Shown here: positions 32,811 to 43,596 of the stretch, piece after piece | Layout: every line of letters starts with the position of its first letter | Position numbering within the stretch: the stretch's first letter is position 1 | Assembly: GCF_001316265.1 (NCBI RefSeq) | Contig: NZ_BBDN01000011.1 | Location: 25,621-89,620 of the forward strand | DNA: 64,000 nt | From: Vulcanisaeta sp. JCM 16159 | Lineage (GTDB): Archaea > Thermoproteota > Thermoprotei > Thermoproteales > Thermocladiaceae | Direction: 5' to 3' | Position numbers and translations under genes: made by a program | Notes under the pieces: model-generated | The model's input: the letters and a program-made list of their open reading frames with translations, nothing else | What the model was told of the DNA's origin: nothing | The model's database searches: none

Positions 32811-33262
32811 ATGCTAAGTTACAAGCTCTATGTGCGTGGTTACTACGAGGCCCTGGGCACCAGGTACCTGGAACTCTACCTAAGGGATAGCGTGCTTGGT
32901 TACGTAAGGGCTTCGGAGATACTGAGGGTGAGGGCTGCGAGGGTCCTGGACATTGGCTGTGGGATCGGCGTTGGGGCCGGCCTGCTGTCCGGCTTGGCTA
33001 GGCAGTACGTGTGCCTAGACATTGCCTGCGGCGTGCTTAAGTACGCCAATTACCTGCCGAACGTTGACGTGGTCTGTGCTGACGCGGCATTACTGCCCAT
33101 TAGGCCCGGCTCCATTGATTATGCCTGGCAATAAACGTCATTAATGCCGACACCGATGGGGAGCAGATACTTAGGGAGGCCCTGGGCCTAGGTGCCCGCG
33201 TCTATGCTGAGTCGCCTAGGGCCGTGGATAATGAGTTAATTAATCGCCTATTGCGTGGGTAG
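32811..33262 (+). CDS. Small class I SAM-dependent methyltransferase, one frameshift
   Basis: About 150 residues. Motif I is ARVLDIGCGIGVGAGLLSGL, followed by motif II (YVCLDIACGVLKYAN) and the post-II segment VDVVCADAALLPI. The end is reached by adding one base near 33127 (DYALAINVINADTDG ... YAESPRAVDNELINRLLRG). It is short for the family, lacking a substrate domain, so substrate is unknown. CATTATAAAGG at 32767 may be the promoter. Confidence 0.65.
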
Positions 33263-33296
33263 GTTTTTAACTCAGGGCTCAGCATTAATGCTGGTA

Positions 33297-34018
33297 ATGG
33301 GTTTTGAGGAGGTGATTAAGGAGTTGAGGGATAGGGAGGAGGAGGCTAGGAGGATTAGGAGGGCTGAGGCTGATTGGGACTTCATAAACTCACTGCCCCC
33401 CAGGGTTAAGTTAGCGGTCATTCACTATATAGAGACTGGGGATATTTACGTGTCGGCTAGGATAGCCGGCATGAGTGTTGAGGAGTTTAATGAGGTTAGG
33501 ATTAGGCGAGGGTTCCAAATGCCAACTGACGCCATTGCCGACACGTCATTCATAATCGACTGGGTTAGGTACTCAGGGAGGGACTTATTGTTTAGGTTGT
33601 TCAGTACTGTGTGGATTCCCGAGCCCGTGCTTAATGAGGTTAGGTCTGAAAACTCCCTTTCCTGGATAACGGGTAAGTTAGCCGAGGGTAAATTTGCGCT
33701 ATTCCCTGAGCTGACTAATTATAGGGATGAGGCCCTGAGACTCATGGAATTGAGCAGTAGGTATCCGGTTAGGAGGCTTGATTACCCTGAGGCCTACTGC
33801 ATTGCCGTGGCTAGCGATAGGGGCTACGTAGTGCTTTCCGAAAATGGCGGCGCTATGCATCGCAATTCCTCTACGCCAGGGCCAGGGTCTGGAGGGCCTT
33901 CGAGGTTCTGGCGGAACTACTTAGGTTGGGCGTGATTGATAGGAGTGAGTTTTATAAGTATGAGAGGGAGACAATGCATAGGTTCTCAAGGAGGGATTTA
34001 GAAAGGCTTGGGCTATGA
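33297..34018 (+). CDS. Antitoxin-like segment plus PIN-domain (VapC-like) toxin, frameshifted
   Basis: Residues 1-75 (VIKELRDREEEARRIRRAEA, DWDFINSLPPRVKLAVIHYI) match the separate small protein at 34015, which looks like an antitoxin. From MPTDAIADTSFIIDW onward the frame encodes a PIN domain with acidic residues at DTSF, EV and YPEAYCIAVASDRG. The PIN end changes frame near 33850, giving YASQFLYARARVWRAFEVLA and stopping at 34018. The single frame joining antitoxin and toxin could be real or could come from one lost base that removed an antitoxin stop. PIN toxins cut RNA and are held by the cognate antitoxin. Confidence 0.6.
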
Positions 34019-34239
34019 GTGACGTGATTAGGGAGCTTGAGGAGCGTGAGAGGGAGTTGAGAGAAATGAGGAGGAGGGAGGCTGATTGGGATTTCATTAA
34101 TTCACTACCGCCCAGGATTAGGAGTGCCGTGGTACTATTCATAGAGACTGGTGACCTAAGGCTCGCCCAGAGGCTGTCCGGCCTTGGCCTTGAGGACTTC
34201 GTGGACATCCTCAGGAGGGCCAGGGTTTGGATCACCTAA
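34015..34239 (+). CDS. Antitoxin-like small protein, paralogue of the upstream segment
   Basis: 74 residues, intact. VIRELEERERELREMRRREA then DWDFINSLPPRIRSAVVLFI is about 60 percent identical by eye to the first part of the preceding gene. It starts inside that gene's stop codon (ATGA overlap). The family is helical and charged; antitoxin function is inferred from the PIN neighbour. Confidence 0.6.
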   Translation: MSDVIRELEERERELREMRRREADWDFINSLPPRIRSAVVLFIETGDLRLAQRLSGLGLEDFVDILRRARVWIT

Positions 34240-34273
34240 GGCTATTTAAGGCAACCCAGTGGGGTGTAGAATC

Positions 34274-35279
34274 GTGAAGAGGGTTAGGTTGAGGTTTGCT
34301 GGTGGCGTTGAGGTTGACTTCGTTGATAGGGATCTTGCCCTTAGGCGTGTTGAGGATTGGGCTGGGCGTGGGATGGGCGTGGTTCACGTGGTTTATGGCC
34401 CTGAGGCTGCGGTAAAACGGCGTGGCTTAGGCAATCAGCGGAGTTGCTCAGAGAATTGGGCTTTGACGTTGTTTACGTTAATCCCATTGATAGGGATGTC
34501 CTCGCCGAGTTTAGTGTTAAGGAGTTGAGGGGGGAGTTCATGAGGCTTGTTAGGGAGCCATTAGCCAAAACGCCCTTGGTAAATTGGCTTGGCTTGCCCT
34601 CGACATGGCTAAGGAGTTGATTAAGGCAACGAGGGGCAAAATAGCCGTAATAGTTGACGACGCCTTCCAAATACTCGGCGTAAAGGAATCAGCAATATAC
34701 GTAAAAGCCCTACTAAACCTAATCGAGTATCCACCAGAAAGTTACGAAAGGATAGTCACTATAGCGGCAACCAGCGAGGGCATCTCTAAGTATGAAATAG
34801 GTAGGCATAGGTGGGCCTATATAGACGTCATGTGGAATATGCCCAGGGGTGGTTTTGAACAATTGTACGGGCAAATATCTGGTGATAAGCCACTATTCGA
34901 GGATGTGTGGAGGATAACGGGTGGAAATCCAAAGGCGCTGGGTCAGTTATATGAGGCTAATTGGAGCATCGACAGTGTGGTTGACAGGATTATTAACGAG
35001 AGAGTGATCACCCCACGCTTCATTAGTAGGTGGCGTGGGTGGCTTGAGGAGGCTGTGAGGGACCCGGACGCCCTATGGAGCCCGGACGCGCCGGAGGAGT
35101 TAATTAATGAGTTGGTTGAGAAGAACCTAATAATTTACTTCCTACCCGAGAGGAATCCGGAGTTTTGGATTGATGAACCGCCTGGGAGGGATCCTGAGCT
35201 TGGCATTGGCAAGTATGTGGCCTGGCAAACACCACTGCATAGGGAGGCCGTTAGGAGGGCCCTCCAGGACATTAAATAA
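34274..35279 (+). CDS. Archaeal ATPase (PF01637-like), two frameshifts
   Basis: About 335 residues. VKRVRLRFAGGVEVDFVDRD starts the protein; Walker A GPEGCGKTAWLRQSAELL appears when one G is added at 34402 (CCTGAGGCTGCGG). The later frame has Walker B IAVIVDDAFQILGV, sensor IVTIAATSEGISKYEIGRHR and the C-terminal winged helix (DPDALWSPDAPEELINELVE). A second shift lies near 34560. The GTG at 34274 has CTATTTAAGG 25 bp upstream. This lineage is common in Thermoproteales; its role is unknown. Confidence 0.75.
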
Positions 35280-35303
35280 TCAATCACGGCTCCACGCCAA
35301 GCC

Positions 35304-35660
35304 TCACATTAATAGTAACTCAGTGGGCCTTAGTGTTTTGTTCACTGGATCAACCTCTAGGCCGAGCTCCTCAAGGGTTGTTGCGCCCAGGAGGTATATT
35401 CCCTCATCACCAAACACCACCATCGTGTGGGCCCTTATTCCCTGAACCTCAATACCAACAACGCCAACACTTCTCTCAATGATTCTACCATCCGCAAGCT
35501 TAAACCTCCTTAAACCCATCGGCTTAACCCCCAATTCATTTAATAGTTTAGCGGGCAGCACCGTATATACCGAGCCTGTGTCCACCACGAGTTCTACCTC
35601 GCTTGGCTCGCTAGGCCTATCCACACTCCATACCTTAGCCCTAACCCTTATAAAGCCCAT
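35304..35660 (-). CDS. Retropepsin-like clan AA aspartic protease
   Basis: 118 residues, intact. VELVVDTGSVYTVLPAKLLN has the catalytic DTGS motif; YLLGATTLEELGLEVDP matches the later ILG/ATxLE region of the clan. Length fits a single-lobe protein that must dimerise to be active. Such stand-alone proteins are frequent in archaea and of unknown substrate. Confidence 0.75.
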   Translation of the reverse strand: MGFIRVRAKVWSVDRPSEPSEVELVVDTGSVYTVLPAKLLNELGVKPMGLRRFKLADGRIIERSVGVVGIEVQGIRAHTMVVFGDEGIYLLGATTLEELGLEVDPVNKTLRPTELLLM

Positions 35661-35779
35661 ATCAAGATGCTCTTATAATCAATTCTTTAAAACTTTAGCG
35701 CCCTGCTACGTGGTGTTTCAATTACTATTTTTCGTCATGTTCCTGAGACAATCCGTTGAGTTAAAAAAATAAAAAGGCA

Positions 35780-36169
35780 ATGCCTTACCCAAGGCTTCGG
35801 TGGGATTATTACGTGTTTAAAAGAGGAGGAGCTAAGGAGGAGGATAATAGAGGAGAGGAGAAGGGTGGAGGAGTTGAGAAGGAGGTTGGAGGAGGTCAGG
35901 AGGGATCTGGAGTTGATTTACGAGCTTCAGAGGGAGGCAATGCGTTGTATGGAGAAGAGTGCATAGGCTTACTTAGGGAGTTGCTTAGTTTGTCGTCTGA
36001 AAGTTCAGCACTATACTTCGAGCTCTACCAGGCATGGGAGGAGGCTAAGATAGAGACAATGCGCCTCGGAGGATTGATAGGAGCGTGTAGATTTAGGAAC
36101 CCGGAATTAGCTGGCAGGCTTTATGAGAGGTATATGTACCTCTTTCGGAAGTATCTACGTGGGGAGTGA
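35780..36169 (+). CDS. Coiled-coil hypothetical protein, frameshifted
   Basis: Two frames must be joined near 35955. The 5' frame is a heptad coiled coil (LKEEELRRRIIEERRRVEEL; RRRLEEVRRDLELIYELQRE) and the 3' frame is a helical tail (IGLLRELLSLSSESSALYFE; LYERYMYLFRKYLRGE). The alternative single open frame over the 5' half is glycine-rich and unlike protein. The true start is unclear; a GTG at 35865 or an earlier codon is possible. Confidence 0.4.
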   Translation: MPYPRLRWDYYVFKRGGAKEEDNRGEEKGGGVEKEVGGGQEGSGVDLRASEGGNALYGEECIGLLRELLSLSSESSALYFELYQAWEEAKIETMRLGGLIGACRFRNPELAGRLYERYMYLFRKYLRGE

Positions 36170-36182
36170 CGCATTTTATCAT

Positions 36183-37329
36183 TTACGGCTGCCGCATCCT
36201 CATGATTAATAGCAGGGCTATTGCAAAGGATATTAATGATGAGGCTGATGCGAAGTAGTAGGCGTAGGAGTAGTGTACCTGGTATAGGGCCCCCATGATG
36301 GTATTTCCAAGGAATACCCCTACGCTTCTACCGAAGGTTAACAACCCCATCCCAGAACCCACTGCTTCCTCCGGCATTAGTTTAGATATTATGGTCGGTT
36401 CAAAGACCTCAGTGGCTGCGACTGCAATACCCAGCGTGAATGCCATTGGTACAGGCCAATAATTCCGAATGGAGCCAATAACGCAAAACCCAGGGAGGCT
36501 ACTGAACCCACTAGGTATCCAAGGAAGGCTAAACCAGAATACTCGTTAAGCTTCAGTCTACCAAACACGTAACCAAACACCGCAGATGCCATTAGGAATA
36601 CGCCATATGTCAGCACGGCTAGGTAGTCTTCATGCGTAAACTCGGCGGTTGTTATTACCGGGAACCCGAAGCTGTATTGCGAGAATCCGAAGAAGAACGT
36701 GGACAGTACAATTAACCACACGAACCTATGGGTTGCCCTTAAACTCGCGATGCTGGGCCTCGAGTTTGTCTTCACCCTGCCTGCGTTAACCGTGGACAGT
36801 ATCAATGTTGATATTACCAGTGGTATTGCCGTGATTGCAAGCAAGTACTCAATTGGGAGTTTAAGGTAGAGTAGTATTGCTGTGTATGTTATGGCCAATG
36901 CCGCACCCGTTATATCAAGCGCGTGGAGGATTCCAAAGGCCTCACTCCTCTCGTTAGGTTCCGTGACCTCGCTAAGCATGGCCCTCCTGGGCGGTGTCCT
37001 GAGGTTCCTAGCCCACCAACCAACTAGAAATATTAACCAAGCCTCCCACCAATACCTGGAGAAGCCGAGTAATGCGACTACGGTTATTACCGCATTGCCG
37101 ATCACGGCAACCCTCTTCCTACCATATACATCACCCAGAAGCCACCCAGGAAGCCTATGAAACTGCCTAAGCCGTAATTAACAGCCTCGACAACGCCGTA
37201 AAGCCACATCGGCGCGCCCAGGAATACAACGAATATCAATGGGAACATGACCACAGCCGTCTGGTAACCAAGGTCCGCGAAGAATGCCGAGAATGATATC
37301 TTCAAGACCTCCCCACGATTCCTCATCAA
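36183..37329 (-). CDS. MFS transporter, two frameshifts
   Basis: About 380 residues. Frame 1 begins FSAFFADLGYQTAVVMFPLI, frame 2 continues GRKRVAVIGNAVITVVALLG and WWARNLRTPPRRAMLSEVTE, and frame 3 ends with PTIISKLMPEEAVGSGMGLL. Shifts lie near 37115 and near 36446. RTPPRRAMLSEVT resembles a family of archaeal and bacterial carriers with an RDA-type loop. It starts inside the stop codon of the CLC gene (ATGA overlap), so the two are coupled. Confidence 0.7.
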
Positions 37330-39125
37330 GGCATTACGAACTCCTCAGTTTTTTTCAGTCTTTCTGAATAAGCTTTGTTCATGTTTTCCATGGTTAGTAT
37401 TCCCAGCAACTTGCCATTACTCACCACGGGTACCCACGTAGTACCTGCCTCACTCATCACACTAATCGCATCATAAAGTGTTGACTCTGGCTCTACGTGG
37501 CGCATGGGCCTCACGTAATCACGCACCACGCCCTTACCCCCACCAACATCATAAAGGTTTATTGCGCCCACGTACCTGCCTCATGATCAACGACAGGCAG
37601 TACCGTGAACCTATACCTAAGCATCCTGTTGAGTGCTGTGGACGCACTCTCATCAATGTGGGCGACCGGCTCATTAACCAACCTGCACTCACCAACCTAA
37701 TCTCCATCAGTAGTGGTACCCTGTACTCACCCGCGTGGGCTGGTGAGTCCCTCCTCGTTGGTACCTGGGCCCTGTAGATGGTATAGTCGCCCGAGACCAG
37801 GTAGGCTATGGCTACGGCTATCATGGCGCCAGGCAGTAGTTGGTAGCTACCGGTCATTTCAATTACCATGAACATCACGGCAATGGGTGCCTTGGCGGCG
37901 GCGCCGAAGAAGGCAAGCATGCTTATTATCACGAAGGGGGCTGGGTCAGGGGCTAGGCCAGGCATTAGGTAGTGTAGGATTAGCCACACGTCGAATCCCG
38001 TGAATGCGCCAATGACTATGCCAGGGCGAAGACGCCACCACTACCCCCTGAGCCTATTGAGAATGAAGTGGTTATTATCTTGAGGAAGGGGAGCATGGCT
38101 AGGATTATTAATGGTGGTAGTGCGATTATTGGTGACACGAATGCATCAACCCTGTTAAACTCAACTAGGTTCAGCCAGCCGTAACTCGTACCGAGGACCT
38201 CAGGCGTCAACAAACCTATTAACCCAGTCACGGCACCTCCGATGACGGGCTTAACGTAATTACTAACCCTCCACCTCTTGAAGGCGTCATGCACTGAGTA
38301 GAAGGTCCTCACGTAGAGTATTGCCATTAAGCCGTCGACAACGCCCAACACCACGTATAGGGGTAGTCTCGCTGGGTTGAATGTACCCATGTAATAGCCG
38401 AATATTGGTGTGAAGCCTACTACGGAGCCGAATATCACGTAGCCCACCGCCGAGGCTATCAAGGCTGGGAATATAACCTCGGTCTCAAAGTCCCTCTTAT
38501 AGAGTATCTCCGCGGCAAGTAGTGCGCCGCCTATCGGCGCTTTAAATATCGAGCCAATGCCAGCCCCAATGCCCACGGCAACCGCGATCCTCCTATCCTC
38601 GGGCTCTAAGGAGAACAGGTCGGCAATCATCGACCCAATACCAGCGCTTAGCTGTGCCGTGGGGCCCTCCCTACCTGCACTACCGCCGGACCCAATGGTT
38701 ATTGCCGAGGCAATGAGCTTGATTGGCGGTATCCTCCTCCTAATCCTGCCCTGGAGCCTGTGGAAGGCGTTTATGGCGGCATCCGTCCCATGACCCTCAG
38801 CCTCGGGCGCCCAGGTATACACTATGAGCCCGGATAATAGGCCGCCGAGCATTGTTGATAGTGGTATGAGCCAAATACGTTCGGCATGGAATACGTAGTT
38901 CAGCGAGCCACCCTCACCAAGTGGCTCCGGTATTTCGTAACCAACGAGCTTAAGCATGAATATGTACTCCATGAGCTTAAGCGTGAAGTAGAATGTCAAC
39001 GCCGAGAGCCCAGCCACAATACCAATCACAATACCCAGTATAAACCACTTGATGAAGTAGGGTAGTTCCCCAATCCTCATGACCGAAAAACCGGGTATAT
39101 ACCCTTTAAAGGTCTTCCTCATCAT
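37326..39125 (-). CDS. CLC chloride channel/antiporter with CBS domains, three frameshifts
   Basis: About 595 residues. Motifs: [18 protein letters not shown] (GREGP with the gating Glu), [20 protein letters not shown], and [12 protein letters not shown]. The first selectivity motif is EGHGTDAA rather than GSGIP. After a shift near 38022 the channel ends ([20 protein letters not shown]). Two further shifts (near 37690 and 37565) lead through a CBS pair that ends [23 protein letters not shown] 39125 has an AT box (39145-39156) 25 bp upstream. Confidence 0.8.
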
Positions 39126-39177
39126 GAGGAATTAAATTATTATTTTTATTAAAGATTAATTAGGAATGGGTAGCCAC

Positions 39178-39964
39178 ATGATGCAGATAACCACCGCCTT
39201 ATTCGCAATCACATACCTAGTCGCGGCATCAATCATCACATACACCCTGTTTAGTAGGTTTGCCTGGCGTGATAGGGTTTCGTGGGTTTTGATCGGCGTT
39301 GGCTTCATGCTAATCGCACTGGCGCTCCAGGTCGTTGTTCAGGCGGTTCCATTCCTCGTATTAATCCTTACTCACATTAGGAATGTGCTGATTAACGCCT
39401 CATCAGCCGCAGGTGCGGTGTTGGGTTTCGTTAGGTCCAACATCTATTTGGCATCCATTTACATGGGTCTCGTGGCTGGCGCATCCCAGGAGATCTTTAG
39501 GTACTTGGCCGTTAGGGATCGTGAACCCAGGTCGACACTGTATATTGGTTATGGCTTCGCCCTCGTGGACGTGGCATTCACGATAATGAGCGTGGTATTG
39601 CCATTGTTAATACCCACACCAATAAATCCAGCATTAATTACGCCACAGTAACACCTATCATAAGCCTGGTCGGCCTTGCCATCCAGCCCGTGGTCTCCTT
39701 CCTATTCCACCCAGCTCGTCAATGCTCCTTAAGGCCTATCAAACCGTTAATAGGGGGTTGAGGGGCCTAATACTCATGATCCTAGCCCACACATACATGG
39801 ACTCATTTACCTGGTGCATGGACAATGCCATCGCCCTCACCCTAATCAGCCCATCACTAATAATACCCCTATCCACGGCCTACTTCACCTCCGTGGTTCT
39901 GCTATCGGCACTCATCTTCATCACCGGCTTTAAAGCGTTAAATAATGCCGAGTACCATGATTAA
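39178..39964 (+). CDS. Multi-pass membrane protein, possibly YhfC-like, frameshifted
   Basis: About 260 residues with seven or more helices. YMGLVAGASQEIFRYLAVRD resembles the GLxAGxxEExxRY motif of YhfC-type putative membrane proteases, but the following GIGHGGxE element reads YGFALVDVAF, so metal binding is doubtful. Shifts near 39650 and 39720 connect to RGLRGLILMILAHTYMDSFT and the last helices. I treat the family name as a suggestion only. Upstream ATG 39166 is an alternative start. Confidence 0.4.
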
Positions 39965-40090
39965 TGGGCCTTGCCCATTACGTGAATTACATAACCCATT
40001 CATGCACCTTTATAGGTGGTTATTGTTTTCTGTTTCTCACTAAGGGGGACCGCCGATAATGTTTATTAAGAGTGAAAAGTACTCACGCGA

Positions 40091-41291
40091 ATGCCCACTG
40101 GGGAGGTTATTTTCCTCACGCTCCTTGAGGTGAGCACCCTAGTGCTACTGGCTGACCTAGTGGGTGGTGTACTCATTAGGTATGGCTTCCCAAGGGTTGT
40201 GGCTGAACTCCTTATCGGGCTTACCCTAAGCCCATACGCCCTGGGCTCCTTACTAAACGCGGTACTCCACATGGAGTTGTTCGCGATTAATGACTACCTA
40301 CTATTCCTCACAAACCTCTCGGTGATACTGCTATTGTTCGCCTCAGGCCTTGAGCACGGCCTATCCACCCTCAGGGAGGGCGGTATATATGGCGCATTGG
40401 CCGCAGTATTCGGCGCCATAATCCCCTACGCCCTGGTATACTGGGTCTTGGTGAGTATGGGTTTGCCATATGTGGAGTCCTCAATTATTGCCCTATCAAC
40501 GGCACCCACGAGCCTAGCCGTCGTTGCCGGGATCATTGAGCGTGAGGGCTTGGCTGGGCTACCCAGCACTAAGGTTTTGATTACGGCTGCTCCATAGACG
40601 ATGTTGTTTCCCTAATACTCCTATCCATGGTGATCGCCGCGGTAAGCACGGGTGGCTTTACCTACGGCTCGTTGGTCACGGCCGTAAAGATCGTGACCCT
40701 CTGGGTCCTGGTATTCCTACTCTCCGTATTGTTCATACCGAGGATACTAAACAGGGTTGGTGAGGAGACTATCGTGTACGCATCCCTAGTGGTTCTCTTC
40801 GGCATTGTCCTCATAATGACCACCCTGGGCTTCTCCGAGGTCATTGCAGCCTTCATAGCCGGTGTAGCCGTTGCCGAGAGCAGGTTCTCGCAGAGGGTTA
40901 GGGAGACGGTGAATGTGCTACTGGCGATATTCGGCTCCATATTCTTCATAGCCATGGGCCTCCAGCTAAACTTCAAGTATATACTTAACATTGAGGTCTT
41001 GGTAATGGCCCTCGCGACCTCCGTTGTGGCCATCGTGGGTAAGGTCATTGGCATATACCATTCGCCTACCTGAGGCTTCGTAGTGGCCGTGAATCAATAA
41101 TCGTTAGTTATGGCATGATACCGAGGGGTGAGATGGGACTTGTGATCGCATCCATAGGGTTGAGCAGTGGGTTGATTACCATGGGCGACTTCGGCATTAT
41201 AATACTCATGGTGTTGATAACCACGGTAATAGGCGCCGTAGTCTATAGGCGGGAGGCCTGCAGGTTTAGGTCATCAGCGGGGGCGCGCTAA
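40091..41291 (+). CDS. CPA2-family Na+(K+)/H+ antiporter, two frameshifts
   Basis: About 400 residues in the KefB/NapA style. Seen: GFPRVVAELLIGLTLSPYAL, ILLLFASGLEHGLSTLREGG, STAPTSLAVVAGIIEREGLA, then (after a break near 40598) SIDDVVSLILLSMV with the DD-type ion site, and GFSEVIAAFIAGVAVAES. A second break near 41065 leads to SYGMIPRGEMGLVIASIGLS. These are family landmarks in the right order. The ion is not determined. Convergent with the acyl-CoA synthetase gene. Confidence 0.75.
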
Positions 41292-42664
41292 ACCCCTAAT
41301 CACTGCATACTCATAGAGAGCCCTCAATGCATTTGCCGCGGTCTCCAGCCTATCATAGGTAGGTACACCGCCCTCCTCAAGCCTCGCCTTAAAGGCCCTG
41401 GCATCCTCATTGGCACTAATCCCAAAGACAACTATCGGCTTATCAAACCTCCTCGCCTCTATTATGTAATCCGCGAGCTTAGGAGTCATGCCCGGCAACT
41501 GCATTTGGGCTAGTACTAATGCCATGTCTACGTAGCTCGTTGGTAGTACCGTGTCCAGCACGAACTTGTACATGGCATCCGTGGCACTACCAGTCAGGTC
41601 AATCGGGTTAGCCGTACTCGCGAAGGGCGGCAGTGACTTGGAGAGGGTGTCGCGAATTTCCTGCGGAAGTTCAGGGACCACTAACCCAACGGACTCCACA
41701 TTATCAACGGCCTGAACACCCGCCCCACCACTATCCGTGATTATCAATACCCTGTTGCCCCTGGGCAATGGCTGTGTAGCCAGGGCCTTGGCGACCTCCA
41801 GCGCATCCATTAGGTTATTAACCTCTATGGCACCTGCCTGCCTTAGCATTGCCCTGTAGATCTCGTAATTACCCGCCAGCCGCCGTGTGGGACTTAACCG
41901 CCCTGCCGGAGGACTTGGACCTGCCCGCCTTATAAACAACCACCGGTTTAGTCTTGGTAACCCTCCTCATCACCTCGAGAAGTCTCCTTCCCTCTCCTGG
42001 GTATTTCAACCCCTCAATATACATAACGATAACCTTCACATCATCATTGCCCGCCAAGGCCTCGAGCAACTCCACCTCACTGATGTCGAGTTTGTTTCCG
42101 TAGTTTACGGCTAGTCCAACGCCAATATTCCTCCTGGCCGCCCAATCAAGTATTGCCGCAGCAACCGCGCCACTTTGGCTTATGAGGGCTATTGGTCCCG
42201 CCCCAGCCTCTCCATCCTTCCCTGCGGTATGAAGAATGTGTCAAGGCCATTAAACGCATTATAAACACCAATACAATTAGGCCCGAGTATCCTAACCCTA
42301 CCCTGCGACGCATTCCTAACCTCACCCTCGAGCTTTGCCCCATCTTCACCAACCTCACTAAAACCACCACTAATTATTATGGCTACCTTGACGCCTTAGC
42401 CACGCACTCATTGATTATTTTGGGTACCGTGGGCGCCGGCGTAACTATTACGGCTAGGTCGACCTCACCCGGTACCTCAAGCACGGACCTATAGACCCTG
42501 TGGCCCATCAATTCTGTGTAGCTTGGGTTAACTAGGTAGACCCTGCCCCGGAACTTGGTGAGTAGGTTCCTGGTTATTACACTGCCGACGCTACCCTCCC
42601 TAGCCGTGGCGCCTATTATGGCTATTGACCTGGGGTTGAATAGGTAATTAAGGCCCTCACTCAC
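41274..42664 (-). CDS. acdA: Acyl-CoA synthetase (ADP-forming), alpha subunit, three frameshifts
   Basis: Makes ATP from acetyl-CoA or other acyl-CoA, releasing the acid. NPRSIAIIGATAREGSVGSV is the CoA-binding Rossmann start. The middle frames give RVRILGPNCIGVYNAFNGLD and ALISQSGAVAAAILDWAARR. The phosphohistidine segment is KSHTAAG, followed by GNRVLIITDSGGAGVQAVDN and TANPIDLTGSATDAM. Shifts occur near 42385, 42215 and 41890. About 463 residues, the usual alpha-subunit length. The ATP-grasp beta subunit is not in the window. Confidence 0.8.
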
Positions 42665-42690
42665 GGCCTTACTAATGAGGACTGGGCTTA

Positions 42691-43551
42691 TTACGTATTA
42701 CTCATTTGCATTGGCGCTATATATACGGGGAACCAGTCCTCCCTCCTAATCACTATGGTGTTGTAGGCGTAGACGTACCTCATGGCCATGCTTAGGTAGA
42801 GTAGTGATGGTAATGATGTGGTTGGTGTCGCATTGCAGTAGTACCAAACGCCCAGCGGCCTCAGTGTGCCGTTTATTGAGGATATGTTCATTGCGAAGTA
42901 CGTGGGCCCGCTCGGCAATACCGGTATTGGCTCACTAACGTTGCACTTAACCTCACCAACCACCTGCCCAAGTGAGATGAGGTTGAAGCCCGTTATGTTT
43001 GTGCTTCCCATCGGGGCCATTTGGAATATGTAAACCCTGAGGATTGGCCTGGATAGGTTCGTTATCAGTGGCACTGCGTATATGACGCCCGAGTCCTGGG
43101 TCGTTAGTTGAAACACGCCCTTCTTAACCACGCCGTAGACCACCGCCGTGGCGTTTAGGCCATAGGCAAACCCGGACTTTGTCAGGTTGGCGAGGTTCCC
43201 AGGGTAGCCGGTTACGCTTAGCCCTGGGGCTATGATAACGGTATTATTCAGCCCCTGGTAAATCATTAGTATGAAGTATGAGCCGCTGGGTATCTCGCCG
43301 CTTATGGTTATGTTCGTCCCAGTCCTCGGTATGTAGATGCTTAGTTCCGTTATTGGGAAGTTGAAGTTATTCACGCCCATTATCACGAGTAGGTTGCTCC
43401 CGAAGCCCAGGTAGGCGTTTGCTGTTAGGTTTAGGTAGCCGGTTACTGTGGTTAGTGGTGATGGTATTGAGAGTATTAGGGAGAGGGATGCTATGAATCC
43501 CACGAGTATTATCAAGCCACCAAGGGCGTAGGCCGGTATCCCCCTAGCCAT
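42691..43551 (-). CDS. Secreted or membrane-anchored hypothetical protein
   Basis: 286 residues, intact. An N-terminal hydrophobic helix (GGLIILVGFIASLSLILS) is followed by a beta-rich, Asn-, Thr- and Ser-rich exterior with many N-glycosylation sequons and two Cys (VKCNVSE, YYCNATP). It lies directly downstream of rad50, about 45 bp away, on the same strand, in the place where nurA is often found in other archaea, but shows no nuclease motif. Function unknown. Confidence 0.6.
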   Translation of the reverse strand: MARGIPAYALGGLIILVGFIASLSLILSIPSPLTTVTGYLNLTANAYLGFGSNLLVIMGVNNFNFPITELSIYIPRTGTNITISGEIPSGSYFILMIYQGLNNTVIIAPGLSVTGYPGNLANLTKSGFAYGLNATAVVYGVVKKGVFQLTTQDSGVIYAVPLITNLSRPILRVYIFQMAPMGSTNITGFNLISLGQVVGEVKCNVSEPIPVLPSGPTYFAMNISSINGTLRPLGVWYYCNATPTTSLPSLLYLSMAMRYVYAYNTIVIRREDWFPVYIAPMQMSNT

Positions 43552-43596
43552 AGCCTCGGGTTAATGGCTTAGTTCCAATATAAAATTGCTTCTTCA

